64,000 nt of DNA from Shinella kummerowiae (GTDB lineage: Bacteria > Pseudomonadota > Alphaproteobacteria > Rhizobiales > Rhizobiaceae), in assembly GCF_009827055.1 (NCBI RefSeq), contig NZ_WUMK01000001.1, positions 1 through 64,000 on the forward strand, written 5' to 3'. Position 1 is the stretch's first letter. Each line of letters opens with the position of its first letter. Shown piece after piece: positions 35,762 through 44,547 of the stretch. The notes below the pieces were generated by a model. It did no database searches and was not told where the DNA came from. It saw only the letters and a list, made by a program, of their open reading frames with translations. A program made the position numbers and the translations under genes.

Positions 35762-37732
35762 ATGTTCAGCAGGGCGAAAGCTATTCTCACGATCGAATCC
35801 GGTAATCCGGAGCTCGTCCAGGCGCAGCTTGCCGCTTTTACCAAGCAGGTGCCGCTGCTCTACTTCATGCTGGTAACGAATACGGTTGCCCTCACCGTCA
35901 CGCATTTCAACGCCGCTCCCCTCTATCTGACGCTGTACATTCCTTCGGCGCTCTATGCCGTCAGCCTTACCCGGCTGGTCCATTGGTGGTTCAGCCGCAA
36001 CCGGCGCTACACGCATGACGAGGCGGTCGGCCGGCTTCGCTCGACCTATCGCCTGACGGCTCTCCTCGGCGCTGGCTTCTGCGCCTGGTCGCTCAGCCTG
36101 TTCTCCTACGGCGACGCCTACCAGCAGTCCCATGTCGCCTTCTACATTGCCAATACGGTGATCGGCTGCATCTTCTGCCTCATGCATCTGCGCGCTGCCG
36201 CCCTGGCGCTGACCGCAATCGTGCTTGGACCGTTCACCGTGTTCTTTGCCGCATCGGGCAACCCGGTCTTCACGGCACTCGCGCTCAATGTCGCGCTCGT
36301 GACCATGGCCATGGTCTTCATCCTGCTCACCTACTACCGGGATTTCGGCGCCCTGATACAATCGCAGAAGGAACTGACCGTCCGCCAGGCGGAAACCCAG
36401 CGACTGAGTGACGAGAACCATCGTCTCGCCAATCTCGACAGCCTCACCAACCTGCCGAACCGCCGCCAGTTCCGCGCCGAACTCGAAAGGCACATCATCG
36501 AGGCGGAGAAGAACGGAACCGGCCTGGCCCTCGGCCTCATCGATCTCGACGGCTTCAAGCCGGTGAACGACACCTTCGGTCACGGCATCGGCGACAAGTT
36601 GCTCATCGAGGTCGGCGAACGGCTCTCCGCCTTTGCCGGCCGGGGCCTGTTCCCGGCGCGTCTCGGCGGCGACGAGTTCGGCATCGTTTTCGAAGGCACG
36701 CCCTGCCCGGACAGGCTGCGGCTGCTCGGTGAGGAAATCTGCACCGCACTCCAGGAGCCTTACATCTTCAACGGGCAGACACCACGTGTTTCCGGCTCGC
36801 TCGGCATCTCCATCCTTGGCGATGCCGGCACGACCGCCGACCGGCTGTTCGACCGGGCCGATTTCGCGCTCTATCTTGCCAAGCAGAATTTCCGCGGCAC
36901 GACGGTCGTCTTCTCCGCCGAACACGAGGCCGAGATCAACGAACAGGGGCGTATCCAGCAGGCCTTGCTGGGGGCCGATTTCGAAAGCGAAATGCATCTC
37001 GTCTTCCAGCCGATGGTCGACGCGGACACCAATGGCATTTCGGCCTATGAGGCGCTCGCTCGCTGGGAAAGCCCTACCCTCGGCCCCGTTCCGCCCGGCA
37101 TATTCATCCGTGCTGCCGAACGCGCGGGCATCATCGGGCGGCTGACCGAAGTGCTGATGCGCAAGGCGCTGGAAGCGGCGCAGACCTGGCCCGCCCATAT
37201 CCGTCTTTCCATCAATCTCTCGACCCGTGATGTGGTCTCCAACAAGACCGTCGATGCGCTTCTCGACATCATCGCCGGCAGCGGTGTCGACCCCAAACGC
37301 CTCGATGTCGAGGTGACGGAAACGGCGGTCATGCGCAACTTCGCGCTCGCCGCCGACAATATCCGCCGTTTCGCAGACCACGGCATCGGCATTGCCCTCG
37401 ACGATTTCGGCACGGGCCATTCCAGCCTCAGCTACGTGCACAAGCTGCCGCTCACCAAGATCAAGATCGACCGCGGTTTCATCGTCGACATCACGACGAA
37501 CGACCTCAGCCGCAGCATCGTCAAGACGATCGTCGACCTGTCGCGCAATATCGGCTGCGTCTGCGTGGTCGAGGGCATGGAAACGCAGGAGCAGGTGGTG
37601 GCGCTGCGCGCGCTCGGCTGCCGCATGATGCAGGGCTACTATTTCGCGCGGCCTCAGAAGCTCGAGGATACGCTCGCCTATCAGGTGGTATCCGACAGCA
37701 TCGTGAACGCGCCCATTCGCAAAACCGGTTGA
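35762..37732 (+). CDS. Membrane GGDEF-EAL cyclic di-GMP enzyme
   Basis: 656 residues. The N-terminal half-dozen hydrophobic segments (about 28-200) form a membrane sensor. A GGDEF domain (about 225-385) has LIDLDGFKPVNDTFGHGIGDKL (in parts) and an intact RLGGDEF site but no RxxD inhibition site. An EAL domain (about 400-645) has YEALARW, the INLSTRD segment, a VTETAVM glutamate, LDDFGTGHSSLSY and KIDRGFI, and EGMETQEQ, so all catalytic residues for cyclic di-GMP hydrolysis are present. Net activity cannot be told; such tandem proteins are often mainly phosphodiesterases with a regulatory GGDEF domain. Confidence 0.88.
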   Translation: MFSRAKAILTIESGNPELVQAQLAAFTKQVPLLYFMLVTNTVALTVTHFNAAPLYLTLYIPSALYAVSLTRLVHWWFSRNRRYTHDEAVGRLRSTYRLTALLGAGFCAWSLSLFSYGDAYQQSHVAFYIANTVIGCIFCLMHLRAAALALTAIVLGPFTVFFAASGNPVFTALALNVALVTMAMVFILLTYYRDFGALIQSQKELTVRQAETQRLSDENHRLANLDSLTNLPNRRQFRAELERHIIEAEKNGTGLALGLIDLDGFKPVNDTFGHGIGDKLLIEVGERLSAFAGRGLFPARLGGDEFGIVFEGTPCPDRLRLLGEEICTALQEPYIFNGQTPRVSGSLGISILGDAGTTADRLFDRADFALYLAKQNFRGTTVVFSAEHEAEINEQGRIQQALLGADFESEMHLVFQPMVDADTNGISAYEALARWESPTLGPVPPGIFIRAAERAGIIGRLTEVLMRKALEAAQTWPAHIRLSINLSTRDVVSNKTVDALLDIIAGSGVDPKRLDVEVTETAVMRNFALAADNIRRFADHGIGIALDDFGTGHSSLSYVHKLPLTKIKIDRGFIVDITTNDLSRSIVKTIVDLSRNIGCVCVVEGMETQEQVVALRALGCRMMQGYYFARPQKLEDTLAYQVVSDSIVNAPIRKTG

Positions 37733-37802
37733 TCTTTCCGGCAAGGAAAGACATGACAGGGGCAGCGGCAGATTTGCGGCCGCAGGCGAATGGAGGACAG
37801 AC

Positions 37803-38327
37803 TTGGCATCTCTCGGCACGCCGGCCTTCCGGCTTTACATCCTTCGCCACGCCCGCGCCGCCTGGGCCCAGCCCGGCCAGTCTGACTTCGATCGCGCCCT
37901 CGATGACGACGGTTTTGCCGAAGCTGAGGTCATCGCCGAGGAAGCAGCCGACCAGGGCTACAAGCCGGCGCTCATCATTTCATCGACGGCCGTGCGCTGC
38001 CGACAGACGGCTGAACCGTTCCACCGCACCGTCAGCCAGGAATTGGCGATCGACTATGTCGATTCCCTTTATTCCGGCACCATCGACACCTACGCAGAAC
38101 TGGCCTTCGCGAACCGGGCGGAAACCTCCGTGATGATCGTCGGTCACAACCCGATGATCGAGGAGTTCTTTCACCGCCTCGTCGGCAAGGAAATCGCCGA
38201 AACGGCCGTGCCTTTCGGCTTCCCGACGGCAGGTCTTGCCATCCTCGATTTCGACGAGCGTCCGACGCAGGAGAATTACGGCGGTGCCTGCCTGGCCGGC
38301 TTCATAGCGCCGCGCCCGGCCCACTGA
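37803..38327 (+). CDS. SixA-like histidine phosphatase
   Basis: 174 residues of the histidine-phosphatase (phosphoglycerate mutase-like) superfamily: the RHG-type active site here reads ILRHARAAW, with SSTAVRCRQTAEPF and the second catalytic His in MIVGHNPMIEEF. The size and RHA (instead of RHG) motif match the SixA subfamily, which dephosphorylates phosphohistidine in phosphotransfer proteins. The start is TTG at 37803 with a GGAGG site 7 nt upstream; no ATG is available. It precedes the ycjX-ycjF pair by about 70 nt. Confidence 0.8.
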   Translation: MASLGTPAFRLYILRHARAAWAQPGQSDFDRALDDDGFAEAEVIAEEAADQGYKPALIISSTAVRCRQTAEPFHRTVSQELAIDYVDSLYSGTIDTYAELAFANRAETSVMIVGHNPMIEEFFHRLVGKEIAETAVPFGFPTAGLAILDFDERPTQENYGGACLAGFIAPRPAH

Positions 38328-38396
38328 GGAAACGGCAGCGCTCTTTTCTTGCCGGATTTCGTTTCCTATATCGTCATCGACGCTGGAAAGAGACCC

Positions 38397-39860
38397 TTGC
38401 CGCCTAGCCTGACCACCCTCACCGATGAAGCCCTGCTCGCGCTCGACGCGTTGACCGGCCGTGCCACCAATCTCGTCAATCCGTCGATCCGCCTCGGCGT
38501 GACGGGCCTGTCGCGCGCCGGCAAGACGGTTTTCATCTCCTCGCTGGTGCACAACCTGCTGAATGGCGGCCGCCTGCCCCTGTTCGAGGCCGGCCGCTCC
38601 GGCCGCGTCTCGAAAATCCGGCTGGAACCACAGCCGGACGACGCCGTGCCACGCTTCCAATACGAGGACCATATCCGCGCGCTCGTCGCCGATCGCCTCT
38701 GGCCGGATTCGACACGCGCCATCTCGCAGCTGCGCATCACGCTCGACTATGAAAGCGCGTCCGGCTGGGGCCGCCTGTTTTCGCCAGGGAAACTCGCAAT
38801 CGACATCGTCGATTATCCCGGCGAATGGCTGCTCGACCTGCCGCTGCTCGCGCAGGATTTCCGAACCTTCAGCGCAAATACCGTGGCACTCGCCCAATCG
38901 GGCATCCGCGCCGAACTTGCGCGGGAATGGCTGGCATTGTCCAACACGGTCGATCCCGCCGCGACAGCGCAGGAGGCGACCGCCCGTTCGCTCGCCGACG
39001 CCTTCACCGCCTACCTCAAGGCCTGCAAGTCCGACGAACGTTCGCTTTCCACCCTGCCGCCCGGCCGTTTCCTCATGCCCGGTGACCTTGAAGGTTCGCC
39101 CGCGTTGACCTTCGCCCCCCTGCCGAACCTGCGCGACGGGCGCCCGGAACGAGGCTCGCTGCATGCGATGATGGAGCGGCGCTACGAGGCCTACAAGAGC
39201 CATGTGGTGCGCCCCTTCTTCCGCGAGCACTTCGCCCGCCTCGATCGGCAGATCGTGCTCATCGACGCGTTGCAGGCCATCAATCGCGGCGCCGAGGCGG
39301 TGCATGACCTCGAACGCGCCCTCGGCGACGTGCTCGATTGTTTCCGCGCCGGCCAGAACAGTTTTCTCTCCTCCTTCGTGACGCGCCGCATCGACCGCAT
39401 CGTGATTGCCGCCACCAAGGCCGATCACCTGCACCACGAGAGCCACCCCCGCCTGGAGGCCGTCACCCGCCGGCTCGTCGAGCGCGCCATCGAGCGCATC
39501 GGCATGAGCGGCGCGGGCATCGAGGTGATGGCGCTCGCCTCCGTGCGCGCCACCCGCGAGGCTACCGTCAAACACGACGGCGAGGACCTGCCGGTCATCG
39601 TCGGAGTGCCGATGGCTGGCGAGAAGATCAATGGCGAGGTCTTTGACGGCGAACGGAAAACAGCGATATTTCCCGGGGACTTGCCAGCAAACCCGGATTC
39701 ACTTTTCGAAGCGCTTGAATCGCATTCCGAAGGCCTGCTCAATTTCGTGCGCTTCCGTCCGCCGCATATTGAGGAGACCGGCGGCGGCCTGAAACTGTCC
39801 GTGCCGCACATCCGTCTCGACCGCGCGCTGCAATATCTGATTGGAGACCGGCTGGCATGA
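38397..39860 (+). CDS. ycjX: YcjX-like P-loop NTPase (DUF463)
   Basis: 487 residues. The Walker A motif GVTGLSRAGKT is near residue 35, a Walker B-like AIDIVDYPGEWLLDL near 145, and a C-terminal region has IVIAATKADHLHH (G4-like TKAD). This fits DUF463/YcjX, a heat-shock-associated GTPase-like family; the exact function is unknown. A start at TTG 38397 (LPPSLTTLTDEA) is supported by an AAAGAG site and typical family starts; an in-frame TTG at 38349 is the alternative. It overlaps ycjF by 4 nt (ATGA). Confidence 0.83.
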   Translation: MPPSLTTLTDEALLALDALTGRATNLVNPSIRLGVTGLSRAGKTVFISSLVHNLLNGGRLPLFEAGRSGRVSKIRLEPQPDDAVPRFQYEDHIRALVADRLWPDSTRAISQLRITLDYESASGWGRLFSPGKLAIDIVDYPGEWLLDLPLLAQDFRTFSANTVALAQSGIRAELAREWLALSNTVDPAATAQEATARSLADAFTAYLKACKSDERSLSTLPPGRFLMPGDLEGSPALTFAPLPNLRDGRPERGSLHAMMERRYEAYKSHVVRPFFREHFARLDRQIVLIDALQAINRGAEAVHDLERALGDVLDCFRAGQNSFLSSFVTRRIDRIVIAATKADHLHHESHPRLEAVTRRLVERAIERIGMSGAGIEVMALASVRATREATVKHDGEDLPVIVGVPMAGEKINGEVFDGERKTAIFPGDLPANPDSLFEALESHSEGLLNFVRFRPPHIEETGGGLKLSVPHIRLDRALQYLIGDRLA

Positions 39861-40921
39861 CCGACCGTCCGCGCAAACCCGCCGCCTTCTCGCTCCCCCC
39901 GGATCCGGCCGCAAAACAGCCCGAGCGCGCCGCGCCACGCGCACCCGCCGCCTTCGATGATGCGATCACGCTGACGCCCGACGCCGACGATCCCTTCATC
40001 GCCACGACAGCCGACCTACCGGACCTCCTGCCGCCGGTCGCAACACCCCGACCGCGCCGCATCACGCTCGGCCGCATCGCCTTCGGCGCGCTCGGCCTGC
40101 TCCTGTCGCTCGCCATCGGCCTGTGGGTCGATGCCTTGATCCGCGACCTCTTCAACCGCAACGACTGGCTCGGTTATCTCGCCATCGCCGCCGCGGGTAT
40201 CGCCGTGCTCGCCCTCCTCGGCATGGTCCTGCGCGAACTGATCGGCCTTCGCCGGCTCGCCGCCGTTCAGGATATCAAACACGACGTTGCCGAAGCCGCT
40301 CTATCGCCGACACCGGCGGTTGGCCGGAGTATTGTCGCCCGCCTCATGCACCTGCTCACCGCCCGGCCCCAGACGGCGCGCGGGCGGGCACGGCTCGCTG
40401 AAACCGAGGGCGAAATCATCGACGCCGCCCATCTCATCGACCTTGCCGAGCGGGAGCTTATGGCACCGCTCGACCGCGAGGCGCGCGCCCTCATTCTCGG
40501 CGCCGCCAAGCGCGTCTCCATCGTCACGGCGGTCAGCCCGCGCGCCTTGGTCGATCTCGGCTATGTCATCTATGAAAGCAGCCGGCTGGTGCGCAGCATG
40601 GCGGAACTCTATGGCGGCCGTCCGGGCAAGATCGGCATGCTGCGCCTGATGCGGGACGTCATCGCCCATCTCGCCGTCACCGGCTCGATTGCCATGGGCG
40701 ACAGTCTCGTGCAGCAGGTGCTCGGCCACGGGCTTGCGTCCAAACTCTCCGCACGGCTGGGCGAAGGCGTCATCAACGGCCTGATGACGGCTCGAATCGG
40801 TATCGCCGCCATGGACCTGTGCCGCCCCATGCCTTTCCGTTCGCTGAAGCGGCCCGGCATCGGCGATTTCATCAGCGACCTGACACCCGGCACCTCGGGA
40901 CGTCGCCGCGACGAAGCGTGA
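39857..40921 (+). CDS. ycjF: YcjF-like DUF697 membrane protein
   Basis: 354 residues. After a Pro/Ala-rich N-terminus (about 1-70) come two membrane helices (about 72-92 and 104-126), then a helical cytoplasmic domain and a DUF697 region (about 215-340) with SIVTAVSPRALVDLGYVIYE and VLGHGLASKLSARLGEGVINGLMTAR (in parts). It is coupled to ycjX by an ATGA overlap, the arrangement seen in E. coli phage-shock/heat-shock ycjXF. A role in envelope stress is likely by family but not shown. Confidence 0.83.
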   Translation: MTDRPRKPAAFSLPPDPAAKQPERAAPRAPAAFDDAITLTPDADDPFIATTADLPDLLPPVATPRPRRITLGRIAFGALGLLLSLAIGLWVDALIRDLFNRNDWLGYLAIAAAGIAVLALLGMVLRELIGLRRLAAVQDIKHDVAEAALSPTPAVGRSIVARLMHLLTARPQTARGRARLAETEGEIIDAAHLIDLAERELMAPLDREARALILGAAKRVSIVTAVSPRALVDLGYVIYESSRLVRSMAELYGGRPGKIGMLRLMRDVIAHLAVTGSIAMGDSLVQQVLGHGLASKLSARLGEGVINGLMTARIGIAAMDLCRPMPFRSLKRPGIGDFISDLTPGTSGRRRDEA

Positions 40922-41068
40922 CCGGCAAGCAACACCCCGGTTTCCCGGATGGACAAACCTGTCAAATGATAGGGGGCAAGGCCCCTGGAAACCGTCCATT
41001 AACCATTTTCGCGCAAATCTCGTGACACCAAAGCAGGCCAAAAGGCCGTCGCCTATCAAGGATCGTTC

Positions 41069-41617
41069 ATGTACTCGCGCACCTCTTTGATCGCCCGCGC
41101 CTCCGTAGCGGCCTTTCTCGCAGCCACCACCCTCGCCTTGCCAGCCTCCGCCGGATCGCGCGACAAGGCATTTTTCGAGCAGGTCACCGGCAACTGGCAG
41201 GGCAAGGGCGAAATCGTCGCCGGCAAGTACAAGGGGACGAAATTCTCCTGCGACCTGACGGGTGATACCGCGCCGGCCAAGAGCGCCGGTATCCAGCTCG
41301 ACGGCTTCTGCCGTGTCGGCGTCTTCAAGCAGCCGATGTCGGCGCTCATCACCAAGACGGGCAGCAGCTATACTGGAAAGTTTCTGGATGGCGCCTCCGG
41401 CAAGGGCCTCGACATCACCTCCGGCCAGGTCAATGGCAACAAGGTCGTCGTCGGCATCAACCGCCAGAAGCTGAACGGCGCGATGATCGCCCGCCTCGAG
41501 AGCGACAACAAGCTCAACATCACCATTTCGGTGAAGGTCGAGAACAGGATGATCCCAGTCATCGGCGTATCGCTCGACCGCAATCTCGACGACATCGCCG
41601 TCGGCTCGATCAAATAG
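41069..41617 (+). CDS. Exported protein of unknown function, beta-rich
   Basis: 182 residues with a signal peptide (cleavage near ASA/GS, about residue 28) and a beta-rich mature part containing FEQVTGNWQGKGEIVAGKY, a Cys pair (FSCDLTG and DGFCRVG) that could form a disulfide, and repeated GK/SG turns. The pattern suggests a small periplasmic beta-barrel or lipocalin-like protein. I do not recognise the family. Its stop overlaps folK (8 nt, convergent). A plausible ribosome binding site AAGGA lies 6 nt upstream. Confidence 0.65.
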   Translation: MYSRTSLIARASVAAFLAATTLALPASAGSRDKAFFEQVTGNWQGKGEIVAGKYKGTKFSCDLTGDTAPAKSAGIQLDGFCRVGVFKQPMSALITKTGSSYTGKFLDGASGKGLDITSGQVNGNKVVVGINRQKLNGAMIARLESDNKLNITISVKVENRMIPVIGVSLDRNLDDIAVGSIK

Positions 41618-42131
41618 CCATCTTCCACCATTCCGAGCCGGCGCTCGCCGGCTCAATGCCGGCAATATCAGCGTCTCCCAGCCAGGACTCCACGGTGCGT
41701 CCCAGCACGTCCAGTGTCGGCGCCATGTCGGCGAGCGGCATCAGCACGAAGCCGCGCCCCGTCATGCGCGGATGCGGCAATTCCAGCCGTCCGCCAGCCT
41801 GTTCCACACCCTCATAGGTCAACACATCGATATCGATGGTGCGCGGCCCCCAGCGCTCCTTGCGTTCACGCTTCATGTTGCGCTCGATGGCAAGGCAGGT
41901 GTCCAGCAGCGGCTCTGGCCCGAGCGCCGTTTCAATCAGCGCACAGGCGTTGAAAAACCATTCCTGGTCCGTCTTGCCCCATGGCGGCGTCCGATAGAGC
42001 CGCGATACGGCGACGACCCGGCAATCCGGCCGCGCGTCGAGCGCCCGCAAAGCCTCGGCCATTGCGCGGACGGGATCACCGATATTGCCGCCGAGGCCGA
42101 GCGTGGCCCGACGGAAAGTCTCAGACGACAT
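41610..42131 (-). CDS. folK: 2-Amino-4-hydroxy-6-hydroxymethyldihydropteridine pyrophosphokinase
   Basis: 173 residues, normal for HPPK, which transfers pyrophosphate from ATP to the pterin before FolP. The GLGGNIGDP start, YRTPPWGKTDQEWFFNACA, the ERKERWGPRTIDIDVLTYEG catalytic and metal block, and LPHPRMTGRGFVLMPL are present. It overlaps folB by 11 nt, and the ATG at 42131 was chosen over three upstream in-frame codons. It is the last gene of folP-folB-folK. Confidence 0.93.
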   Translation of the reverse strand: MSSETFRRATLGLGGNIGDPVRAMAEALRALDARPDCRVVAVSRLYRTPPWGKTDQEWFFNACALIETALGPEPLLDTCLAIERNMKRERKERWGPRTIDIDVLTYEGVEQAGGRLELPHPRMTGRGFVLMPLADMAPTLDVLGRTVESWLGDADIAGIEPASAGSEWWKMAI

Positions 42132-42489
42132 GATCGACCGTGACCTGGACATAATCGAGCACGCCGGGCACCGGTGCATTCGGCTTTCTGACGGTGATCC
42201 GCGCGCGGGAAATCTGCGGGAAGCGGGCACAGAGAACGGTGGCGATCTCCTGGGCTAACGCCTCGATGAGATAACGGCGCTGGCCGGTGACGATCTTTTC
42301 GATCTCCTGGAACGCGACGCCATAATCGACGGTCGATTCGATCGCATCGTCCGAAAGCGGCTGCAGCGGCCGTACGTCGAGTTCGGCATCGACGAAGAAG
42401 CGTTGGCCGAGAAACTCCTCCGCGTCGTGCAGGCCGTGACGGGCGAAGAAGGCGCAGTTCTTGAGCGTGATCGTGTAGCTGGTGGTCAT
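42121..42489 (-). CDS. folB: Dihydroneopterin aldolase
   Basis: 122 residues, the FolB size. YTITLKNCAFFARHG with the active-site-type H-G-x2-E/D pattern, GQRFFVDAELD, STVDYGVAFQEI and RARITVRKPNAP match the family. It converts dihydroneopterin to the hydroxymethyl pterin used by FolK. It lies 24 nt after folP and overlaps folK. Confidence 0.92.
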   Translation of the reverse strand: MTTSYTITLKNCAFFARHGLHDAEEFLGQRFFVDAELDVRPLQPLSDDAIESTVDYGVAFQEIEKIVTGQRRYLIEALAQEIATVLCARFPQISRARITVRKPNAPVPGVLDYVQVTVDHVV

Positions 42490-42513
42490 GATTTCATCCT
42501 GTCTGGCCGGGTA

Positions 42514-43386
42514 TCAGGCGCGCTCCTCGCGCGCCCTCACCCTGCGCTCCGCGGCAAGCATAGCATCCGCCATGACAAGCGCATCCCTGTTGATTGCGAC
42601 ATCATGCACCCTGAACACCGCCGCGCCGGCGATACGCAAAAGCGCCGTCGTCGCGGCGGTGCCGACGTCGCGGTCCGCCGCCTCCCGCCCTGTGACGGCG
42701 CCGACGAAACGCTTGCGCGAGGTGCCGGCGAGAATGGGCAATTCGAAACCGTAAAGCTCGCCGAAGCGCGCCATCAGCTCGAGATTTTCATCGGTATCCT
42801 TGGCAAAGCCGAATCCCGGATCGAGCACCATGGCAGCGCGGGCAACGCCCGCCTCGCCGGCGATCTCAAGCGAGCGGCCGAGGAAGAGATACTGGTCTTC
42901 CACCACGTCCGGCCGTTTCTCACGGTCACGCCCCGTATGCATGATGCAAAGTCCCGCCCCCGTCTCCGCGGCAACGCGGGCGATAGCCGGCTCGCGTTGC
43001 AGACCGTGCACGTCGTTGACGATATGAGCGCCGGCGGCAACGGCAAGCCGGGCGGTTTCGGCACGATAGGTATCGACGGAGATGATGGCGTCGGTCGTGC
43101 CGACTAGCGCCTCGATGACGGGAAGGATGCGGTCCTGCTCCTCGGCCGCCGTCACGGATGCGGCACCCGGACGGGTCGATTCCCCGCCGATATCGACGAT
43201 CTCCGCGCCCTGTTCCAGACAGAGGATCGCCTGCGCCACCGCCGCGTCAGCGCTGTCGAACCGGCCGCCATCGGAAAAGGAATCGGGCGTCACATTGACG
43301 ATCGCCATGAGGATGCCGCGCGGTCCGAGCTCCAGATGCCGGCCATGGGCAAGCGCCCAGCGGAAGGGATCGAACGGCGAGAACAT
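42514..43386 (-). CDS. folP: Dihydropteroate synthase
   Basis: 290 residues. The two FolP signatures are present: MAIVNVTPDSFSDGGR and GAEIVDIGGESTRPGA, as well as ISVDTYRAETA, NDVHG, VLDPGFGFAKD, AGTSRKRFVG. It joins the pterin to p-aminobenzoate and is the sulfonamide target. The ATG at 43386 follows an AGGAAA site. It is the first gene of the folate operon and is divergent from the DUF922 gene. Confidence 0.94.
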   Translation of the reverse strand: MFSPFDPFRWALAHGRHLELGPRGILMAIVNVTPDSFSDGGRFDSADAAVAQAILCLEQGAEIVDIGGESTRPGAASVTAAEEQDRILPVIEALVGTTDAIISVDTYRAETARLAVAAGAHIVNDVHGLQREPAIARVAAETGAGLCIMHTGRDREKRPDVVEDQYLFLGRSLEIAGEAGVARAAMVLDPGFGFAKDTDENLELMARFGELYGFELPILAGTSRKRFVGAVTGREAADRDVGTAATTALLRIAGAAVFRVHDVAINRDALVMADAMLAAERRVRAREERA

Positions 43387-43622
43387 GGCGGTTTCCTCGG
43401 CAGTTAAGAAGCGCGCGGACGTGCGAAAAACGCCGTAGCACCTTGAATCTGGTGAGCAACCTTAGTTCTTAATCAACCGATCTGAAACTAGGGTTCCCCA
43501 GCGGCGCCCGGAAAGGGTGTTGCGCTTGCGGAGCCTATGCCCCAAGCTTAGAGGAAGTTCAACCGGTCCTTTGGCTGGCACACCATCGGGGAAACCCGAT
43601 GGCGAAAGGAATGCTGATCCGA

Positions 43623-44234
43623 ATGAAGACCATCGCCCGCCTGATGGCCCTTGCCGCCGTCGTCTGCCTCTCTGTCCAGCCGGCCGGCGCCGAGACGATC
43701 ACATCGAAAACCTTCGCATATTTCTCCGTCGGCGGACGCACGGCAGCCGAACTCGACGAAGAACTGTCCAAGCGCGGCCCGATGATGAAACACAGCGGCT
43801 CACGCCACCCCGGTGCGACAAAGATCAAGTGGGGCGGCTCGGTCACCTATGTGCGCCGTGGCGACCGCTGCGCCGTCGGCGAGGCGAAAGTGACGCTGTC
43901 GACCCAGATCATCCTTCCCCGCTGGAAGAACCGCAAGCGCGCCACCGCATCGCTCGCCCTGATCTGGGACACGCTGGCGAGCGACATCAAGCGCCATGAG
44001 GAACGCCACGCCGAAATCGCCCGCACCCATGCCCGCACCCTGCAACGCACCTTGAAAACCCTGCGCCCGGAGGCCGACTGCGAACGCATGCAGGCCCGCG
44101 TCGATCGCGTGACGGCCGACGCCGTTTCCAAGCACGACGCCGACCAGGCCCGCTTCGACCGCGTCGAGTCCAAGAACTTCAACGACCGCATGATGCGGCT
44201 TTTGACGCATCGCCTGAAGAGCAGACTTCAGTAA
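43623..44234 (+). CDS. Exported DUF922 protein (putative zinc protease-like)
   Basis: About 203 residues. A signal peptide (cleavage near AGA/ET) precedes a DUF922 domain with TFAYFSVGGRTAAELDEEL, TKIKWGGSVTY, and a helical part carrying IKRHEERHAEIARTHA. HEERH fits the HExxH zinc-binding pattern, and a peptidase role has been suggested for the family. Two cysteines (DRCAVGE and ADCERMQ) may pair. Three in-frame ATGs (43599, 43611, 43623) are possible; 43623 gives a typical signal peptide, but an AAAGGA sits directly before 43611. Confidence 0.75.
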   Translation: MKTIARLMALAAVVCLSVQPAGAETITSKTFAYFSVGGRTAAELDEELSKRGPMMKHSGSRHPGATKIKWGGSVTYVRRGDRCAVGEAKVTLSTQIILPRWKNRKRATASLALIWDTLASDIKRHEERHAEIARTHARTLQRTLKTLRPEADCERMQARVDRVTADAVSKHDADQARFDRVESKNFNDRMMRLLTHRLKSRLQ

Positions 44235-44463
44235 AGGCCAAGCGGCCATTCATGTATTTCTGGAAAGAGCTTCAGTGCTTTCGGACCGGCGCAAGGCCTG
44301 GGCCTTCTGTATCCATGAAATGACTGGTTAGTTTTAGCGATAGCGCAATTCCGCAAATCACCGTATCTTCATTTCAACAGTGAACGGGAAGAGGGTTTTT
44401 CCTTCCCGCAGTAGCATGAAACAGTTTGTAACAGGTTCTCCTGGCGCGTCCCATTGAAGCAGC
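44235..44463. other. Intergenic region before the candidate sRNA
   Basis: No gene seen. It is locally AT-richer than the flanks around 44320-44400, as expected for a promoter, but no sigma-70 or perfect sigma-54 promoter was recognised. Confidence 0.3.
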
Positions 44464-44541
44464 AGGTGTCTCCTCCCTCTCCTGTTGCGATGCGCCCTAC
44501 TGGCCTCGCTCGTCCTGATCGACCGGCGAGGCTCTTTTTTT
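44464..44541 (+). ncRNA. Candidate trans-acting sRNA with anti-Shine-Dalgarno loop
   Basis: An intergenic segment ends in a textbook intrinsic terminator (GCCTCGC at 44503-44509 paired with GCGAGGC at 44526-44532, then TCTTTTTTT). Just upstream, AGCAGG (44461-44466) and CCTGTT (44481-44486) close a hairpin whose loop displays CTCCTCCCT, complementary to a Shine-Dalgarno sequence. Neither flanking gene needs this terminator: the upstream plus-strand gene ends 230 nt earlier. The layout resembles the rhizobial alpha-r8/MmgR sRNA family, recalled from memory. The 5' end is a guess; the RNA may start 20-60 nt earlier. Confidence 0.5.
44503..44541 (+). terminator. Intrinsic terminator (sRNA end)
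   Basis: 7-bp stem GCCTCGC/GCGAGGC with a 16-nt loop followed by TCTTTTTTT, on the plus strand opposite the end of the flavoprotein gene. Confidence 0.8.
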
Positions 44542-44547
44542 CCCCAT

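Noticed and set aside
44441-44457. Sigma-54 promoter (TGGCGCG...TTGA) before the candidate sRNA
   Set aside because: The GG to GC spacing is one base too long and the -12 element reads TTGA instead of TTGC.
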